Source: Paulownia fortunei
Lineage: Eukaryota; Streptophyta; Magnoliopsida; Lamiales; Paulowniaceae
NCBI GenBank assembly: GCA_019321725.1
Contig: CM033108.1
Span: forward strand, 14,588,060 to 14,652,059
Length of the DNA: 64,000 nt
Reading direction: 5' to 3'
How positions within the stretch are numbered: position 1 is the first letter of the stretch; the number at the start of each line of letters is the position of its first letter. A program made the translations under genes and the position numbers. Of this stretch, positions 32,960-48,400 are shown piece by piece. The notes beneath the pieces are model-generated. The model worked only from the letters and a program-made list of their open reading frames with translations, made no database searches and was not told the DNA's origin.

Positions 32960-35235
32960 ATTAACCATTTTGGAATTGCACATATATAAACTCTAAAAGG
33001 ATAGCTATTATAGAAAGGTCCCACCAAGCATCATTTTTCAGAGTACACCCTGTCCCTGATTCATTTGAGTTAGGTTCCGTGTTACCTTCTAAATTAACTA
33101 TTTATCCTTTCTCTTTTCCTTTCTTAATCATCTAAAATCTACAACTCTCCGTAGTAAGACATTAAATTTTTCAGAACATCTTATGTTCATATAGTAATAC
33201 ACTTTCATAGTAAACCATGCAACTGGAAATAAAGAAAAAAGAAAAAAATTAACATGTAAATACCTTAATTTCCTAACACCTACCTAGTGTATTGTGTAAT
33301 CTTGACATTATACATTACACTTCATAAGCAAGTACATGTCATCCATTTTTCATTTAACTGGTCTATGCACGCTCAAGAAATGTTTGGATGGGTTTCAAGG
33401 CAAAAGACAATAGTTGTTGTTAGTGTTGATAACCCAAATCCCAATTAATGTGTAGTCACGAAAATATAGTGGTCTTTTTGAACTCATCCTATATGGAAAA
33501 TCAACGAATTTATTGTAGTGATACCAAGACACAACAAAAACATATGGATGACTTCACTATCATGCTAAATGAAACAATTCATTAATAATTATAGAAAAAA
33601 AAATCGCACATATAGCTCCATAATGTATATGATTCACTACATGATCATTTCCCAAACCCCAGTAACAATTTTTTGACGTTATTCTACCTATAACGTGCAA
33701 ATTCTTTAAATGTTGACATGCAAATACACATTATGTGACCACTGTATCATTTTGGATGACTGCTCTACACAACAGGTAGCACACACGTAAATACACCGTT
33801 ATTAATACATGGTATATAATCATAGTTAATGCAACATTCCTTATAAGTTAAGTACATACATAACACTAATTTATTGTTAATGATATGTAAAATGTTAAAA
33901 CATCTCAGGAAATTACGCAAACAAAATGTATGAATAAGAAATTCATAATATAGTGACATTTGAAGTGCAATTTTTTAAAATTAGGGGGTTGACTAAGTTG
34001 CACACTACATGCGTGCATACTTGAAGCATGCAGCCTTTATTAACAAATGGAAAAGTAGATTCAAATTCTTCCCTAAACCATTAACTGCATTACAAAAAAA
34101 AATGGTAATTCCTCCTACATGCAGTACCAATGCCACATACAATGCATTAATCATTATTGTAAATCAAACTTGTACTAATGAACCACATACAAACAAAATT
34201 TCCTTATCTAAACACTATTATAATTATGAATAAAAAAATAGAAGTAAATGATAATAATTAACACTAAAAGAACCATGATAGCATTGCAATGTCCATAGTC
34301 AAAATCATCCCCATTATCGTCCCTTCATGATCGCAAGCATTACGTACACAAGCCCAACAACCAAAGTAGTCCCAAGGAAATATATCACTACCTTCGCCAA
34401 TAGTGAGACAAATTGATGTCATTTTCAGAAGCACAATAATATAGAAAAGGACTCTCAACAAGTATATTTTGCACAAATCCAACCTTAGACATACTTCACC
34501 CACCACCTTTAAACCCTAACACCTAATGCACCATAACAATTTTTTTGAGCGATAACCTAAACCCTAAATATTGCCAAAATATTTTGCTCTTACAAAAACC
34601 CATCGAATGAAGTACAACATTTTAAAACTAATAGATCTACAAATAACAAAAGAGTAGCACAAGCTTTGCCCCTATTAGGACACAAAACCTATACTTTAAA
34701 TCCTCCATAATGAAAATTTTCAATGATCTTTGTAGACTTCAGATCAGTAGGAATAACACCCACCAAGGAGTTACTATATTATTCAACAAATAACTTTCAT
34801 TTACCTTTAATTTTTTATTTTTTTTATTTTGCCCGTAAAGAGATATTGTTTTCACTAGAAGAAGACTCAGGTTAACAACCCGTTTTTACATTTGTTTCTC
34901 ATAAAAGTGACACCAGTAGGAGGACTTTGGGGAGTATGGGGAGTATGGGGAGAAAGAATGAAGGGAGAAGGCATTTGGAGCGTTCAAAAATAGTAACAAA
35001 TAAGATAGCTGGATTGTTACTTCCCAAACAGCCATGAGAAGATTGAGCGGAACTTTGAATGATAGTATGCAAACTAGCTATAGGAGCAGCTTTGAAAATG
35101 GTCGTTATTCTGTTGCCTAAGTTTTGAGAATGGCATTTTTTCATTAAAAAGGCCCAAAACAAACATAAAACGGACTTCTTGCATAGTAAAACTTTGAAAA
35201 ATGCCCATGGAGAACAAAATCAAACAATACCTTTG
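32960..35235. other. Intergenic, no gene recognised
   Basis: AT-rich. Short frames at 33765-33959 (-), 34009-34233 (+), 34264-34506 (-) and 34899-35162 (-) show no domain. Isolated telomere-like 'aaaccctaa' occurs at about 34511 and 34559. A ten-base repeat 'ggagtatggg' occurs at about 34930-34950. Confidence 0.5.
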
Positions 35236-35239
35236 TTTC

Positions 35240-36001
35240 CTTATAGAAGTATGTGCTTGACTTATTGAAAGAAATTGGGAAGTTAGCTTGTAAACCTACT
35301 AACACGCCAAATGGATTCAATCATAAGGTTGTACAAAACACGAATGATGCTATTATTGATCGGGAAACTATCAGAGATTAGTTGGTCGATTAATTTATCT
35401 ATCCCACACAAGCCCTAATATTGCATATGTTGTCACTGTAGTTAGTTAGTTCATGCGCAATCCTAAAGAAGTCCATCTTCACGTGGTGTACTGAATATTG
35501 CACTATCTCAAAGGAGCACCTACGAAAGGGATTTTGTTCAGAAAGGGGACCGGTTTGACACTTAAAGCCTATACTGATGTTGATTATGTCGGTTCAATGG
35601 TTGATAGACGATCAACATCAGGCTACTGCACATTTTCAGGTGGAAACCTAGTTATATGGATGAGTAAAGCACATATTAATATTGCAAGATCAAGTGTTGA
35701 AGCTGAGTTTAGATCAATAGCTCTTGGAATATGTGAACTACTATGGCTGAAGATAATTCTTGAAGTTTTGATGAATAAATGGGAGGCACCTAGGAGACTA
35801 TACAGAAATGATAAGTCAACTATTAATATTACACATAATATTGTACAACCTGACCGCACAAAATATGTTGTAGACAGACATTTCATCAAGGAGAAGTTGG
35901 ACACTAGTCTCATTTCCACACCATATGTTTCCATAAATGGAAAAGTTACAGATGTTTTAACCAAAGGATTGAGTAATGTCGTGTTTCTTTACGATAATTA
36001 G
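35240..36001 (+). pseudogene. copia RT C-terminus and RNase H fragment
   Basis: The plus strand reads RKYVLDLLKEIGKLACKPTN from about 35245 (copia RT thumb), then broken frames with NPKEVHLHVVYRILHYLKGA. An open RNase H part at 35498-36001 has LKAYTDVDYVGSMVDRRSTS, GYCTFSGGNLVIWMSKAH and ARSSVEAEFRSIA, and ends with KYVVDRHFIKEKLD and a TAG/TAA region at 35999-36003. The family motifs YTDADWAG, SGYC.F.G.NL..W.SKKQ and SSAEAEYRA are all recognisable. No gag or integrase lies upstream, so this is a 5'-truncated copy, unrelated in position and strand to the copia element at 238-4100. Confidence 0.92.
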
Positions 36002-36034
36002 TAAGTTAGAAATGTATGATATACAGTCACTAGC

Positions 36035-36047
36035 TTGAGGGGGAGTG
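36035..36047 (+). other. copia polypurine tract
   Basis: 'ttgagggggagtg' lies about 35 bases after the RNase H stop and directly before a TG that should begin the 3' LTR. Confidence 0.7.
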
Positions 36048-36200
36048 CAAAAAATATGTTTAATTTTAGGAACATATGAGTTTATAAATAGGTAAATATT
36101 GAAAGTTATTGTAATCCTAGATTTATAGGGATTGTAATTAGGCTTGATTCCTTTTTTTTTCTTCTTAAGAGAATACTAACCAAAATTATGTTCCTATCCA
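36046..36200 (+). repeat. Partial copia 3' LTR
   Basis: Begins TGCAAAAAAT right after the polypurine tract and has a TATA-like 'tataaata' near 36073. The 3' boundary could not be fixed because no second LTR copy is present. Confidence 0.5.
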
Positions 36201-37018
36201 TCAACATGTCCTTCACAGGTTCAAGCTTTATAACGTATAATGGGCAACTAGAGGAATTTTTCGTAAAAATGGAACAAAGAAATTCCAAAAAGGTACTCTG
36301 CTTGGCCAGAAAACAAATAGCCATTTATTCATTCACTTGCACGGGCCTAAATTACACACATTCAGACTCTCATCGTCTACCAAATTGTATGACCATCACA
36401 AATTCATCAAATATCGAACAAAGACAATAGCCTAAGTTGGGTGAAAAGCAGAAAAATAGGCGATCATCAACAAAGGATAGGAAAAATGACAGAACAAATC
36501 AGTACCTTGGTTAATCAAGCTTAATTGGCTAGGCAAATACACTGACAAAGAGGATTGCGATTCCAATAAAAGTGCTATGACTAAGATTTCCAACCATAGA
36601 CAGTCCATTCATCCCATTCAAGGTAGGTTTTCAGACTTTGACTGATAATAAATTTGGCACTGGTGACTTGGATGTCTCCCAACTTAGCCATTTCTGATTC
36701 TATTCATCAACTCTAGCCTCCACTGAGTTTGTATTGATTCTTTAGCCTTCTCACCAACAATGGACTTCTAGAAAAAATAAGGATTAATAGAACCTGACCG
36801 AGGTCAAAATAATACATATGTATATATGTACATGAATTGTATTAATGTGACAACAAAGGTGAGGGAGATGAAATACTTCACCAGGAATCTCTACCATCTG
36901 GGCCACTGCCTAGATTGGTAGTTTGAAACTTTGTTGTTCCGATGTTCTGGTAGTTATTTTAATTTTCCTTTTTTGGTGGTAAAAGGAAGATCACACTAGA
37001 AACCAAGAATCATGTGGA
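36201..37018. other. Intergenic between copia fragment and satellite
   Basis: No supported gene. The plus frame at 36188-36430 and the minus frame at 36106-36324 overlap each other and show no domain. Confidence 0.5.
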
Positions 37019-40000
37019 ACAATTAGAATGTGGTACGTACTTTTAAATTAAGTTTCATAAAATATAGAAAAACCTTTAGCAATTATACATTCAAAATTAA
37101 ACTATTTTTAAATATTTTTAATTATTCTTACACCGATCTTGTAAAGATAAATAAAATATATATATCAACTAAACACTATCTAAGGAACTAAATGTATTTG
37201 CTTTTAAAATATTTAATACATAAAATATATTTCTATATTTAAATTATATTATTTTTTTGTTAGTTGTTTACTTTTAAAATATTATTAAATCCTTAGTTAT
37301 TCTAAATAAAAACTATTTAATCCCCTTAAGAAAAATATTTTTAATTATTCTAGACCTAAATCCTAAAGTTAAATTAATTGTATATTTAAAATATATACTA
37401 TCTAATGAATTAAATATTTTTACTTTTAAAATATTCAAAATTTATTTTTTAAATTTTAATTTATTTTATATTGTATTTTTATTAATTTTTAAATTTTTAA
37501 ATGTTTGGATTTTTTTATTGTGCTGGTACGGTTTAGTATATACTTTTAAATTAAATGTCAAAAAATATGGAACTATATAATTAGTATTAAAATGTATACT
37601 TCAGTTATTCTAAATAAAAACAACTTAATACTATATAAGGAATTAAAATATATTTACTTTTAAAATATTTATTACATATTATTTGTTTTTCTTTTAAATT
37701 TTCATTGCATTTTAATAGATTTTGAAATTTTTAAATATTTATATTTCTTAGTTATTGTGCTAGTAAAACTTTGTATATACTATTAAATTAAATTTCACAG
37801 AATAAAAAAATAATATTTAATTAAAAATCTTTTAAATCTATTAATTTGCCTCAAACAATAACAATAAATATGAAAACAAAGAGAAGACAAAGTACTCCTA
37901 TTACTCTTTTTCTCAATTTATAAATTATATTTCAGCTTTGTATTTATATTTAACAGTAAACCTTGTGCACTAGAAACCTTTTGTAATTATACTTTTGAAA
38001 TTAGAATATTTTAAAATTTCTTTAATTACTACAGATCATTTTTTTAAAGTGAAGATAATTGTATATTTTAATCAAATATTGTCTAGGAAATACAATATAA
38101 TTTCTTTTAAATTATTCAATGCAAATTATGGAATTAAAATATATATCTACTTTTAAAATATTCAATACACATTATTTATTTTTGTATTTAGTTTACATTG
38201 CATTTTTTTAGATTTGTAACTTTTTTAAAAAAAATATTTTGACTTATTGTGCTAGTAAGATTTTTGTATACAATTTTAAATTATATTTCAAAAGTTATAG
38301 AGAAATATTTCAATAATGAATCTTTTAAATCTACTACTTCACCTCTAACAATGACAATAAATAAAAAAACAAAAAGAATTGCATTTTTGTTAGATTTTAG
38401 AATTTTAGAATATTAATATACTGTTTAGGTACTCTCAATAAAAATGCTATAATACTATCAATGGAACTGTAATAAATTTTATTTATTTCTGTATTTAATT
38501 GATTTCATTGTTTATATAATAATTTTTTAAATATTTATATTTTATGTTATTGTGCTAGTAAAATTTAGTATATACATTTAAATTTAATAGTGTAAACTAA
38601 AGAAACCTTTAATTACACATTCAACATTAATATATAGACTTTAGTTATTCAATATAGAAACTATTTAACACTATCAACAAAAAAATGTTTACTTTTGAAA
38701 TATTGAAAACAAATAATATATTTATTTTTTATTTTTATTAGATTTTAAAATTTTAAAATATATCTAATTCTTAGTTATTGTGCTATTGGAATGTGGTATG
38801 TACTTTTAAATTAAGTTTCATAAAATATTGAAAAACCTTTAGCAATTATACATTCAAAATTAAACTATTTTTAAATATTTTTAATTATTCGCACACCGAT
38901 CTTGTAAAGTTAAATAAAATATATATATCAACTAAACACTATCTAAGGAACTAAATGTATTTGCTTTTAAAATATTCAATACGTATAATATATTTTTTTT
39001 ATTTAATTTATATTGCATTTTTGTTAGGTTTTTTACTTTAAAAATATTAATAAATACTTAGTTATTCTAATTAAAAACTATTTAATCCCTTTAACAATCA
39101 TACTTTTGAATTTAGAAAAATAGTTTAATTATTCTAAGACCTTCGACCTAATGTTAAATTAATTGTATATTTAAAATAAATAATTTCTAAGGAATTAAAT
39201 ATATCTACTTTAAATTTTTCAAAATATTTTTTTAAAATTTTTATTTAATTTATATTGTATTTTTATTAATATTTTAAAATTTTAAATGTTTGTGTTTGTT
39301 TTTACTGTGCTGGTAGGGTTCAGTATATACTTTTGAATTAAATGTCAAAAAATATGAAAAAATATTTAATTATATAATTAGAATTAAAATGTATACTTTA
39401 ATTATTCTAAATAAAAACTTCTTAATATTATATAAGGAATTAAAATATATTTACTTTTAAAATATTTATTACATATTATTTGTTTTTCTTTTAAATTTAG
39501 ATTGCATTTTAATAGATTTTGAAATTTTAAAATATTTATATTTCTAAATTATTATGCTAGTAAAATTTTGTATATACTATTAAATTATATTTCAAAAATA
39601 AAAAATATTTAATTAATTTTTTTTTAAATCTTTTAATTTGCCTCAAACAATAACAATAAATATGAAGACAAAGAGAAGACTAAGTACTCCTATTACTCTT
39701 CCTCTCAATTTGTAAGTTATATTTCAACTATGTATTTATATTTAAAAGTCAACTTAGGGCGCTAAAAACCTTTAGTATATACTTTTGAAATTAAAATATT
39801 TTAAAATTTCTTTAATTACTATAGACCAAATTTTTAAAGTTAAATTATTTGTGTATTTCAAACAAATACTATCTAGGAAATAAAATATATTTTATTTTAA
39901 ATTATTCATTACAATTTATGGAATTAAAAAATATATTTTCTTTTAAAATATTCAATACACATTATTTATTTTTGTATTTAGTTTATATTGCATTTTTTTA

Positions 40001-42490
40001 GATTTTCAACTTTTTAAATATTTATATTTTTGACTTATTGTGCTAGTAAGATTTTTGTATATACTTTTAAATTATATTTCATAAATTATAGAGAAATATT
40101 TCAAATAATGAATTTTTTAAATCTACTACTTTGCCTCTAAATATGATTATAAATTAAAAAACAAAAAAAATTGCATTTTTGTTAGATTTTAGAATTTTAT
40201 AATATTTATATACTATTTAATTACACTGAATAAAAATGCTATAACACTATCAAATGAACTGAAATCTATATACTTTACAAATATTCATTACATATTATTT
40301 ATTTCTGTATTTAATTAATTTCATTTGTTTAGATATTGAATCTTTTAAATAGTTATATTTGGTGTTATTGTACTAGTAAAATTTAGTAAATACATTTAAC
40401 TTTAATAGCATAAACTAAAGAGAACCTTTAATTACACTTTCAATAATAATGTAAAGACTTTAGTTATTCAATATAGAAACTATTTAACACTATCAACAAA
40501 AAAAATATTTTCTTTTGAAATATTGAATACAAATAATTTATTTATTTTTAACTTTTATTAGATTTTAAAGTTTTTAAATATTTCTATTTTGAGGTATTGT
40601 GCTAGTAAAATTTAGTATGTGCTTTTAAAATTAAATTTCATAAAATATAAAAAATCTTGAGTAATTATAGTTTCAAAATTAAACTATTTTTAATTATTTC
40701 TAATTATTCTTAGATCGATATTGTAAAGTTAAATAAAATATATATAACAACAAAACACTATCTAAGGAACTAAAAGGGATTTACTTTTAAAATATTTAAT
40801 ACATTTAAGATATTTTTGTATTTAAATTATATTGCATTTTTGTTAGGTTTTTTACTTTTAAATATTATTAAATCCTTAGTTATTCTAAATAAAAACTATT
40901 TAATCCCCTTTAACAATCATAATTTTGAATTTTGAAAACTATTTTAATTATTCTAAGACCTATATCATAAAATTAAATTAATTGTATATTTAAAATAAAT
41001 ACTATCTAATGAATTAAACATATATATATATATATACTTTTAAAATATTCAAAATATATTTTTTAACTTTTTATTTAACTTAAATTGTATTTTTATTTAT
41101 TTTTGAAAATTTTAAATGTTTGTATTTATATTTATTGTGCTGGTATGATTTAGTATATACTTTTAAATTAAATGTCAAAATGGAAAAATATTTAATTTTA
41201 TAATTAGAATTAAAATGTATACTTTAGATGTTAAAAAAAACTACTTAATATATATAAGGAATTAATTTATATTTACTTTTAAAATATTTATTACATATTG
41301 TTTTTTTTTTAATTTTGATTGTGTTTAATAGATTTTAAAATATTTATATTTCTTTGTTACTGCACTAGAAAAATTTTGAATATACTATTAAATTATATTT
41401 CATAAATTAAAAAAAATATTTAACTTAAAAAAAATTAAATCTATTAATTTGCCTCAAACAATAACGATAAATATGAAGAATAAAAAAAGACAAAGTACTC
41501 TTGTTGCTCTTCCTCTCAATTTATAATTTATATTTCAACTTTGTATTTATATTTAAAAGTCATCTGAGTGCACTAAAGATCTTTAGTAATTCTACATTTG
41601 AAATTAAAATATTTTAAAATTTCTTTAATTACTATAGATCATTTTTTTAAGTTAAATTAATTATGTATTTCAACCAAATACTATCTAAGGAAATACAATA
41701 TATTTTTTAAAAAATTATTCAATACAAATTTTGGAATTAAAAATATATTTACTTTTAAAATATTCAATAGACAAAATTTATTTTTGTACTTAGTTTACAT
41801 TGTAATTTTTTAGATTTGTAACTTTTTAAAAATTTATATTTTTGACTTATTGTACTAGTAAGATTTTTGTATATACTTTTAAATTATATTTCAAAAAAGA
41901 TAGAGAAATATTTCAATAATGAATCTTTTAAATCTATTGTGTTGCCTCTAACAATGACAATAATTAAAAAACTAAAAAGAATTGCATTTTTGTTTGATTT
42001 TAGAATTTTAGAATTTTAGAATAATTATATATTATTTAGTTATTCTAAATAAAAATTATATAATACTATCAAAAGAACTGAAATATATATACTTTAAAAA
42101 AATTCATTACATATTATTTATTTCTGTATTTTATTAATTTCATTTGTTTAGATTAAATTTTTTAAATATTTATATTTGGTGTTATTGTGGTAGAAAAATT
42201 TAGTGTATACATTTAAATTTAATAGTGTAAACTAAAGAAAACCTTTAATTACACATTCAACATTAATGTATAGACTTTAGTTATTCAATATAAAAACTAT
42301 TTAACACTATCAACAACAAAATGTTTACTTTTGAAATATTGAGCACAAATAATTTATTTATCTTTAGTTTTTTAGATTTTAAATTTTTTAAATATTTCTA
42401 CTTTTGAGCTATTGTGCTAGTAAAATTAAGTATGTACATTTAAATTAAATTTCATAAATATTAAAAAGAACTTGACCAAATATACTTTCA
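37019..42490 (+). repeat. Satellite family A, first array (about three 1.8-kb units)
   Basis: A phase marker (TGGTACGTACTTTTAAATTA and variants) occurs at 37031, 38794, 40613 and 42428, giving units of 1763, 1819 and 1815 bases. Each unit holds several diverged sub-repeats sharing the motif 'attgtgctagtaaaattt', then 'agtatatacttttaaatta' and 'tttcataaaatatagaaaaa', at spacings of about 230-480 bases. Family A is therefore a higher-order repeat of an older, shorter monomer. Very AT-rich, non-coding. Confidence 0.88.
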
Positions 42491-45400
42491 AAATCATATC
42501 TTATGCAAAATAAACTTATCTTAATGTATATTATAGGATTTTTATTTTATTTAATATAAGTAATTTATTGATTTGAATGGTGCACATCTTATGGTGATGT
42601 ATATTTAGGATTTTGTTTAATATCAAAATTTGTGATTTTATTTATAATTATATTATATTTATTATAAGTATTTTATTTATTTTAATAGTATACATGAACA
42701 AGCAATTATTATTTATTTGCCATGTTATAGTTCAAAAAATAAATTTATATTTAGTATATTTTATTTTGTTATTTAATTTTAAAAAAAATCAAATTACAAA
42801 GTGTATTTCTTTGATCTTTAGTTTTTATTATTTTATTTTAAAAAATAGTATTTTGTTACATTATAATATAATTATAGTTTCGTAATTTTGAATGGTGCAT
42901 GTAAATTAGATTAGTTATATATAATATTTGGTATGAGTAATTTATTGATTTAAACGGTGTATGTGAACAAATATTTATTATTTATTTACAAATATATTCA
43001 ATATGACTAAAAATAAAATTGTGATTTTAGAATTTTAATATTTTATTTAGAATTATATTAAAAATGAGTAGATTTTTTATTATTTATTTATAATCATATT
43101 ATATAATTTTATTTTGCATAAATTATGATTTAGGGTTTACTTATATTTAATATGAGATTTTGTGATTTTAATTATAATTATATTCAATATAGCATTTTAT
43201 TTATTTAAATGGTGTACGTGAAAAATAATATTTACTATTTATTTATAATGTATATTCTATATAAGTAGTTGATATAAAATCATAATTTAGGAAATAAACT
43301 TATGTCTATTTTAGAATTTTACGATTTTATTTAACTGAATATTAGTAAGTTATTGATTTGAATAGTGTACGTAAATTTTAATTCATCGTATATTTAGGAT
43401 TTTGTTCAATAAGAAAATTTGTAATTCTATTTATAATTCTAATTATATTTAATATAAGTATTTTATTTATTTGAATGCTATATGAGAAGAAGTATTTACT
43501 ATTTATTTATCATGTTATAGTTTAAAAAATAAATTTACATTTTGTACATTTTATTTTGTGATTTAATTTTAAAAAAAACTCAAATTACAAAGTGTATTCA
43601 TTTGATCTTGTGATTTTGTTATTTTATTTTAAAAAATAGTATTTTAGTTACATTATAATATAATTATACTTTCATAATTTTGAATGGTGTACGTAATTTA
43701 TATTAGTTATTTATAATATTTGCTATGAGTAATTTATTGATGAACGGTTTATGTAAACAAATATTTATTATTTATTTAAAAATATATTCAATATGACTAA
43801 CAAATAAAATTGTGACTTTAGAATTTTAATATTTTATTTAGAATTATATTAAAAATGAGTAGATTTTTTATTATTTAATTATAATTATATTATATAATTT
43901 TATTTTGCATAAATTATGATTTAGGGTTTAGTTATATTTAATATGAGAATTTGTGATTTTAATTACAATTATATTCAATATAGCAATTTATTTATTTAAA
44001 TGATGTACGTGAAAAATAATATTTACAATTTATTGACAATGTATATTCTATATAAGTAGTTGATATAAGATCATAATTTAGGAAAAAACTTAGGTCTATT
44101 TTAGAATTTTACGATTTTATTTAATTAAATATTAGTAAGTTATTGATTTGAATGGTGTACGTAAATTTCAATTCATTGTATATTTAGGATTTTGTTCGAT
44201 AAGGAAATTTGTAATTCTATTTATAATTATAATTATATTTAATGTAAGTATTTTATATATTTGAATGGTATATGAAAAGAAGAATTTACTATTTATTTAT
44301 CATGTTATAAGTTTAAAAAATAAATTTACATTTTGTACATTTTATTTTGTGATTTAATTTTTCAAAAAACTCAAATTACAAAGTGTATTCATTTGATCTT
44401 GTGATTTTATTATTTTATTTTAAAAAATAGTATTTTAGTTACATTATAATATAATTATACTTTCATAATTTTGAATGGTGTACGTAAAATATATTAGTTA
44501 TTTATAATATTTGATATGAGTAATTTATTGATTTGAACGGTTAATGGGAACAAATATTTATTAATTATTTACAAATATATTCAATATGACTAACAAATAA
44601 AATTTTGATTTTAGAATTTTAATATTTTATTTAGAATTATATTAAAAATGAGTAGATTTTTTATTATTTATTTATAATCATATTATATAATTTTATTTTG
44701 CATAAATTATGATTTAGGGTTTACTTATATTTAATATGAAAATTTGTGATTTTAATTATAATTATATTTAATATAGCATTTTATTTATTTAAATGGTGCG
44801 TGAAAAATAATATTTACTATTTATTGACAATGCATATTCTATATAAGTAGTTGATATTAGCTCATAATTTAGGAAAAAACTTATGTCTATTTTAGAATTT
44901 TACGATTTTATTTAATTTAATATTAGTAAGTTGTTGATTTGAATGGTATACGTAAATTTTAATTCATCGTATATTTAGGATTTTGCTCGATAAGGAAATT
45001 TGTAATTCTATTTATAATTATAATTATATTTAATATAAATATTTTATTTATTTGGATGGTCTATGAGAAGAAGTATTTACTCTTTATTTATCATGTATAG
45101 TTTAAAAAATAATTTATATTTTGCACATTTTATTTTGTGATTTAATTTTAAAAAAAACTCAAATTACAAAGTGTATTCATTTGATCTTGTGATTTTGTTA
45201 TTTTATTTTAAAAAATAGTATTTTAGTTAGATTATAATATAACTATAGTTTCATAATTTTGAATAGTGTATGTAAATTAGATTAGTTATTTATAATAGTT
45301 GGTATGAGTAATTTATTCATTTGAACGATTTATGTGAACAAATATTTATTATTTATTTACAAATATATTCAATATGACTAAAAATAAAATTGTGATTTTA

Positions 45401-48400
45401 GAATGATAATATTTTATTTAGAATTATATTAAAAATGAGTAGATTTTTTATTATATATTTATAATCATATTATATAAATTTATTTTGCATGAATTATGAT
45501 TTAGGGTTTACTTATACTTAATATGAGATTTTGTGATTTTAATTATAATTATATTCAATATAGCATTTTATTTATTTAAATGGTGTACGTGAAAAATAAT
45601 ATTTACTATTTATTGATAATGTATATTCTATATAAGTAGTTGATATAAGATCATAATTTAGGAAATAAACTTACGTCTGTTTTAGAATTTTACGATTTTA
45701 TTTAATTAAATATTATTAAGTTATTGATTTGAATAGTGTACGTAAATTTCAATTCATCGTATATTTAGGATTTTGTTCAATTAGGAAATTTGTAATTCTA
45801 TTTATAATTCTAATTATATTTAATATAAGTATTTTATTTATTTGAATGCTATATGAGAAGAAGTATTTACTATTTATTTATCATGTTATAGTTTAAAAAA
45901 TAAATTTATATTTTGTACATTTTATTTTGTGATTTATTTTTAAAAAAAACTCAAATTACAAAGTGTATTCATTTGATCTTGTGATTTTGCTATTTTATTT
46001 TAAAAAATAGTATTTTAGTTACAATATAATATAATTATATTTTAATTATTTTGAATGGTGTATGTAAATTAGATTAGCTATTTATAATATTTGGTATGAG
46101 TAATTTATTCATTTGAACGGTGTATGTGAATAAATATTTATTATTTATTTACAAATATATTGATTATGACTACAAATAAAATTGTGATTTTAGTTTTAAT
46201 ATGTTATTTAAATTAAATTAAAAATGAGTAAATTTTTTATTATTTATTTTTAAACATATTATATAATTTTATTTTGCATAAATTATAATTTAGGGGTTAG
46301 TTATATTTAATATGAGAATTTGTGATTTTCATTATAATTATATTCAATATAGCATTTTATTTATTTAAAAGGTGTATGTGAAAAATAATATTTACTATTT
46401 ATTGACAATGTATATTCAATATAAGTAGTTGATATAAGATCATAATTTAGATAAAAACTTATGTCTATTTTAGAATTTTAGAATTTTATTTAATTTAATA
46501 TTAGTAAGTTATTGATTTGAATGGTGCACGTAAATTTCAATTCATCGTATATTTAGGAATTTGTTCGATAAGGAAATTTGTAATTTTGTTTATAATTATA
46601 ATTCTATTTAATATAAATATTTTATTTATTTGAATGGTATATGAGAAGAAGTATTTACTATTTATTTATCATGTTATAGTTTAAAAAATAAATTTATATT
46701 TTGTATATTTTATTTTGTGATTTAATTTTTAAAAAAATTCAAATTACAAATTGTTTTCAATTGATCCTGCGATTTTATTATCTTATTTTAAAAAATAGTA
46801 TTTTAATTACATTATAATATAATTATAGTTTCGTAATTTTGAATGGTGCATGTAAATTATATTAGTTATTTACAATATTTGATATGAGTAATTTATTGAT
46901 TTGAACGGTTAATGGGAACAAATATTTATTATTTATTTACAAATATATTCATTATGACTACAAATAAAATTGTGATTTTAGTTTTAATATTTTATTTAGA
47001 ATTAAATTAAAAATGACTAAATTTTTTATTATTTATTTATAATCATATATATAATTTTATTTTGCATAAATTATAATTTAGGGGTTAGTTATATTTAATA
47101 TGAGAATTTGTGATTTTAATTATAATTATATTCAATATAGCATTTTATTTATTTAAATGGTGGATGTGAAAAATAATATTTACTATTTATTGACAATGTA
47201 TATTCAATATAAGTAGTTGATATAAGATCATAATTTAGAAAAAAAACTTATGTCTATTTTAGAATTTTATAATTTTATTTAATTGAATATTAGTAAGTTA
47301 TTGATTTGAATGGTGCACGTAAATTTCAATTCATCGTATATTTAGGAATTTATTCGATAAGGAAATTTGTAATTCTATTTATAATTCTAATTATATTTAA
47401 TATAAGTATTTTATTTATTTGAATGCTATATGAGAAGAAGTATTTACTATTTATTTATCATGTTATAGTTTAAAAAATAATTTATATTTTGTACATTTTA
47501 TTTTGTGATTTATTTTTAAAAAAAACCAAATTACAAAGTGTATTCATTTGATCTTGTGATTTTGCTTATTTTATTTTAAAAATAGTATTTTAGTTACAAT
47601 ATAATATAATTATATTTTAATTATTTTGAATGGTGTATGTAAATTAGATTAGCTATTTATAATATTTGGTATGAGTAATTTATTCATTTGAACGGTGTAT
47701 GTGAATAAATATTTATTATTTATTTACAAATATATTGATTATGACTACAAATAAAATTGTGATTTTAGTTTTAATATGTTATTTAAAATTAAATTAAAAA
47801 TGAGTAAATTTTTTATTATTTTATTTTCATATTATATAATTTTATTTTGCATAAATTATAATTTAGGGGTTAGTTATATTTAATATGTGAATTTGTGGTT
47901 TTAATTATAATTATATTCAATATAGCATTTTATTTATTTAAATGGTGGATGTCAAAAATAATATTTACTATTTATTGACAATGTATATTCAATATAAGTA
48001 GTTGATATAAGATCATAATTTAGGAAATAAACTTATGTCTATTTTAGAATTTTACAATTTTGTTTAATTTAATATTAGTAAGTTATTGATTTGAATGGTG
48101 TACGTAAATTTCAATTCATCGTATATTTAGATTTTTTTGCTCGATAAGGAAATTTGTACTTCTATTTATAATTATAATTATATTTATGTAAGTATTTTAT
48201 TTATTTGAATGGTAATGAGAAGAAGTATTTACTCTTTATTTATCATGTTATAGTTTAAAAAATAATTTATATTTTGTACATTTTATTTTGTGATTTATTT
48301 TTAAAAAAACTCAAATTACAAAGTGTATTCATTTGATCTTGTGATTTTGCTATTTTATTTTAAAAAATAGTATTTTAGTTACAATATAATATAATTATAT

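Noticed and set aside
34505..34570. Interstitial telomere repeats
   Set aside because: Only isolated 'aaaccctaa' units, not an array.
35623..35964. 113-residue minus-strand frame
   Set aside because: Antisense shadow of the copia RNase H at 35498-36001.
42613..42885. 90-residue plus-strand frame in satellite B
   Set aside because: Low-complexity Ile/Phe/Leu/Tyr-rich translation of AT-rich satellite; not kept open in the other monomers.
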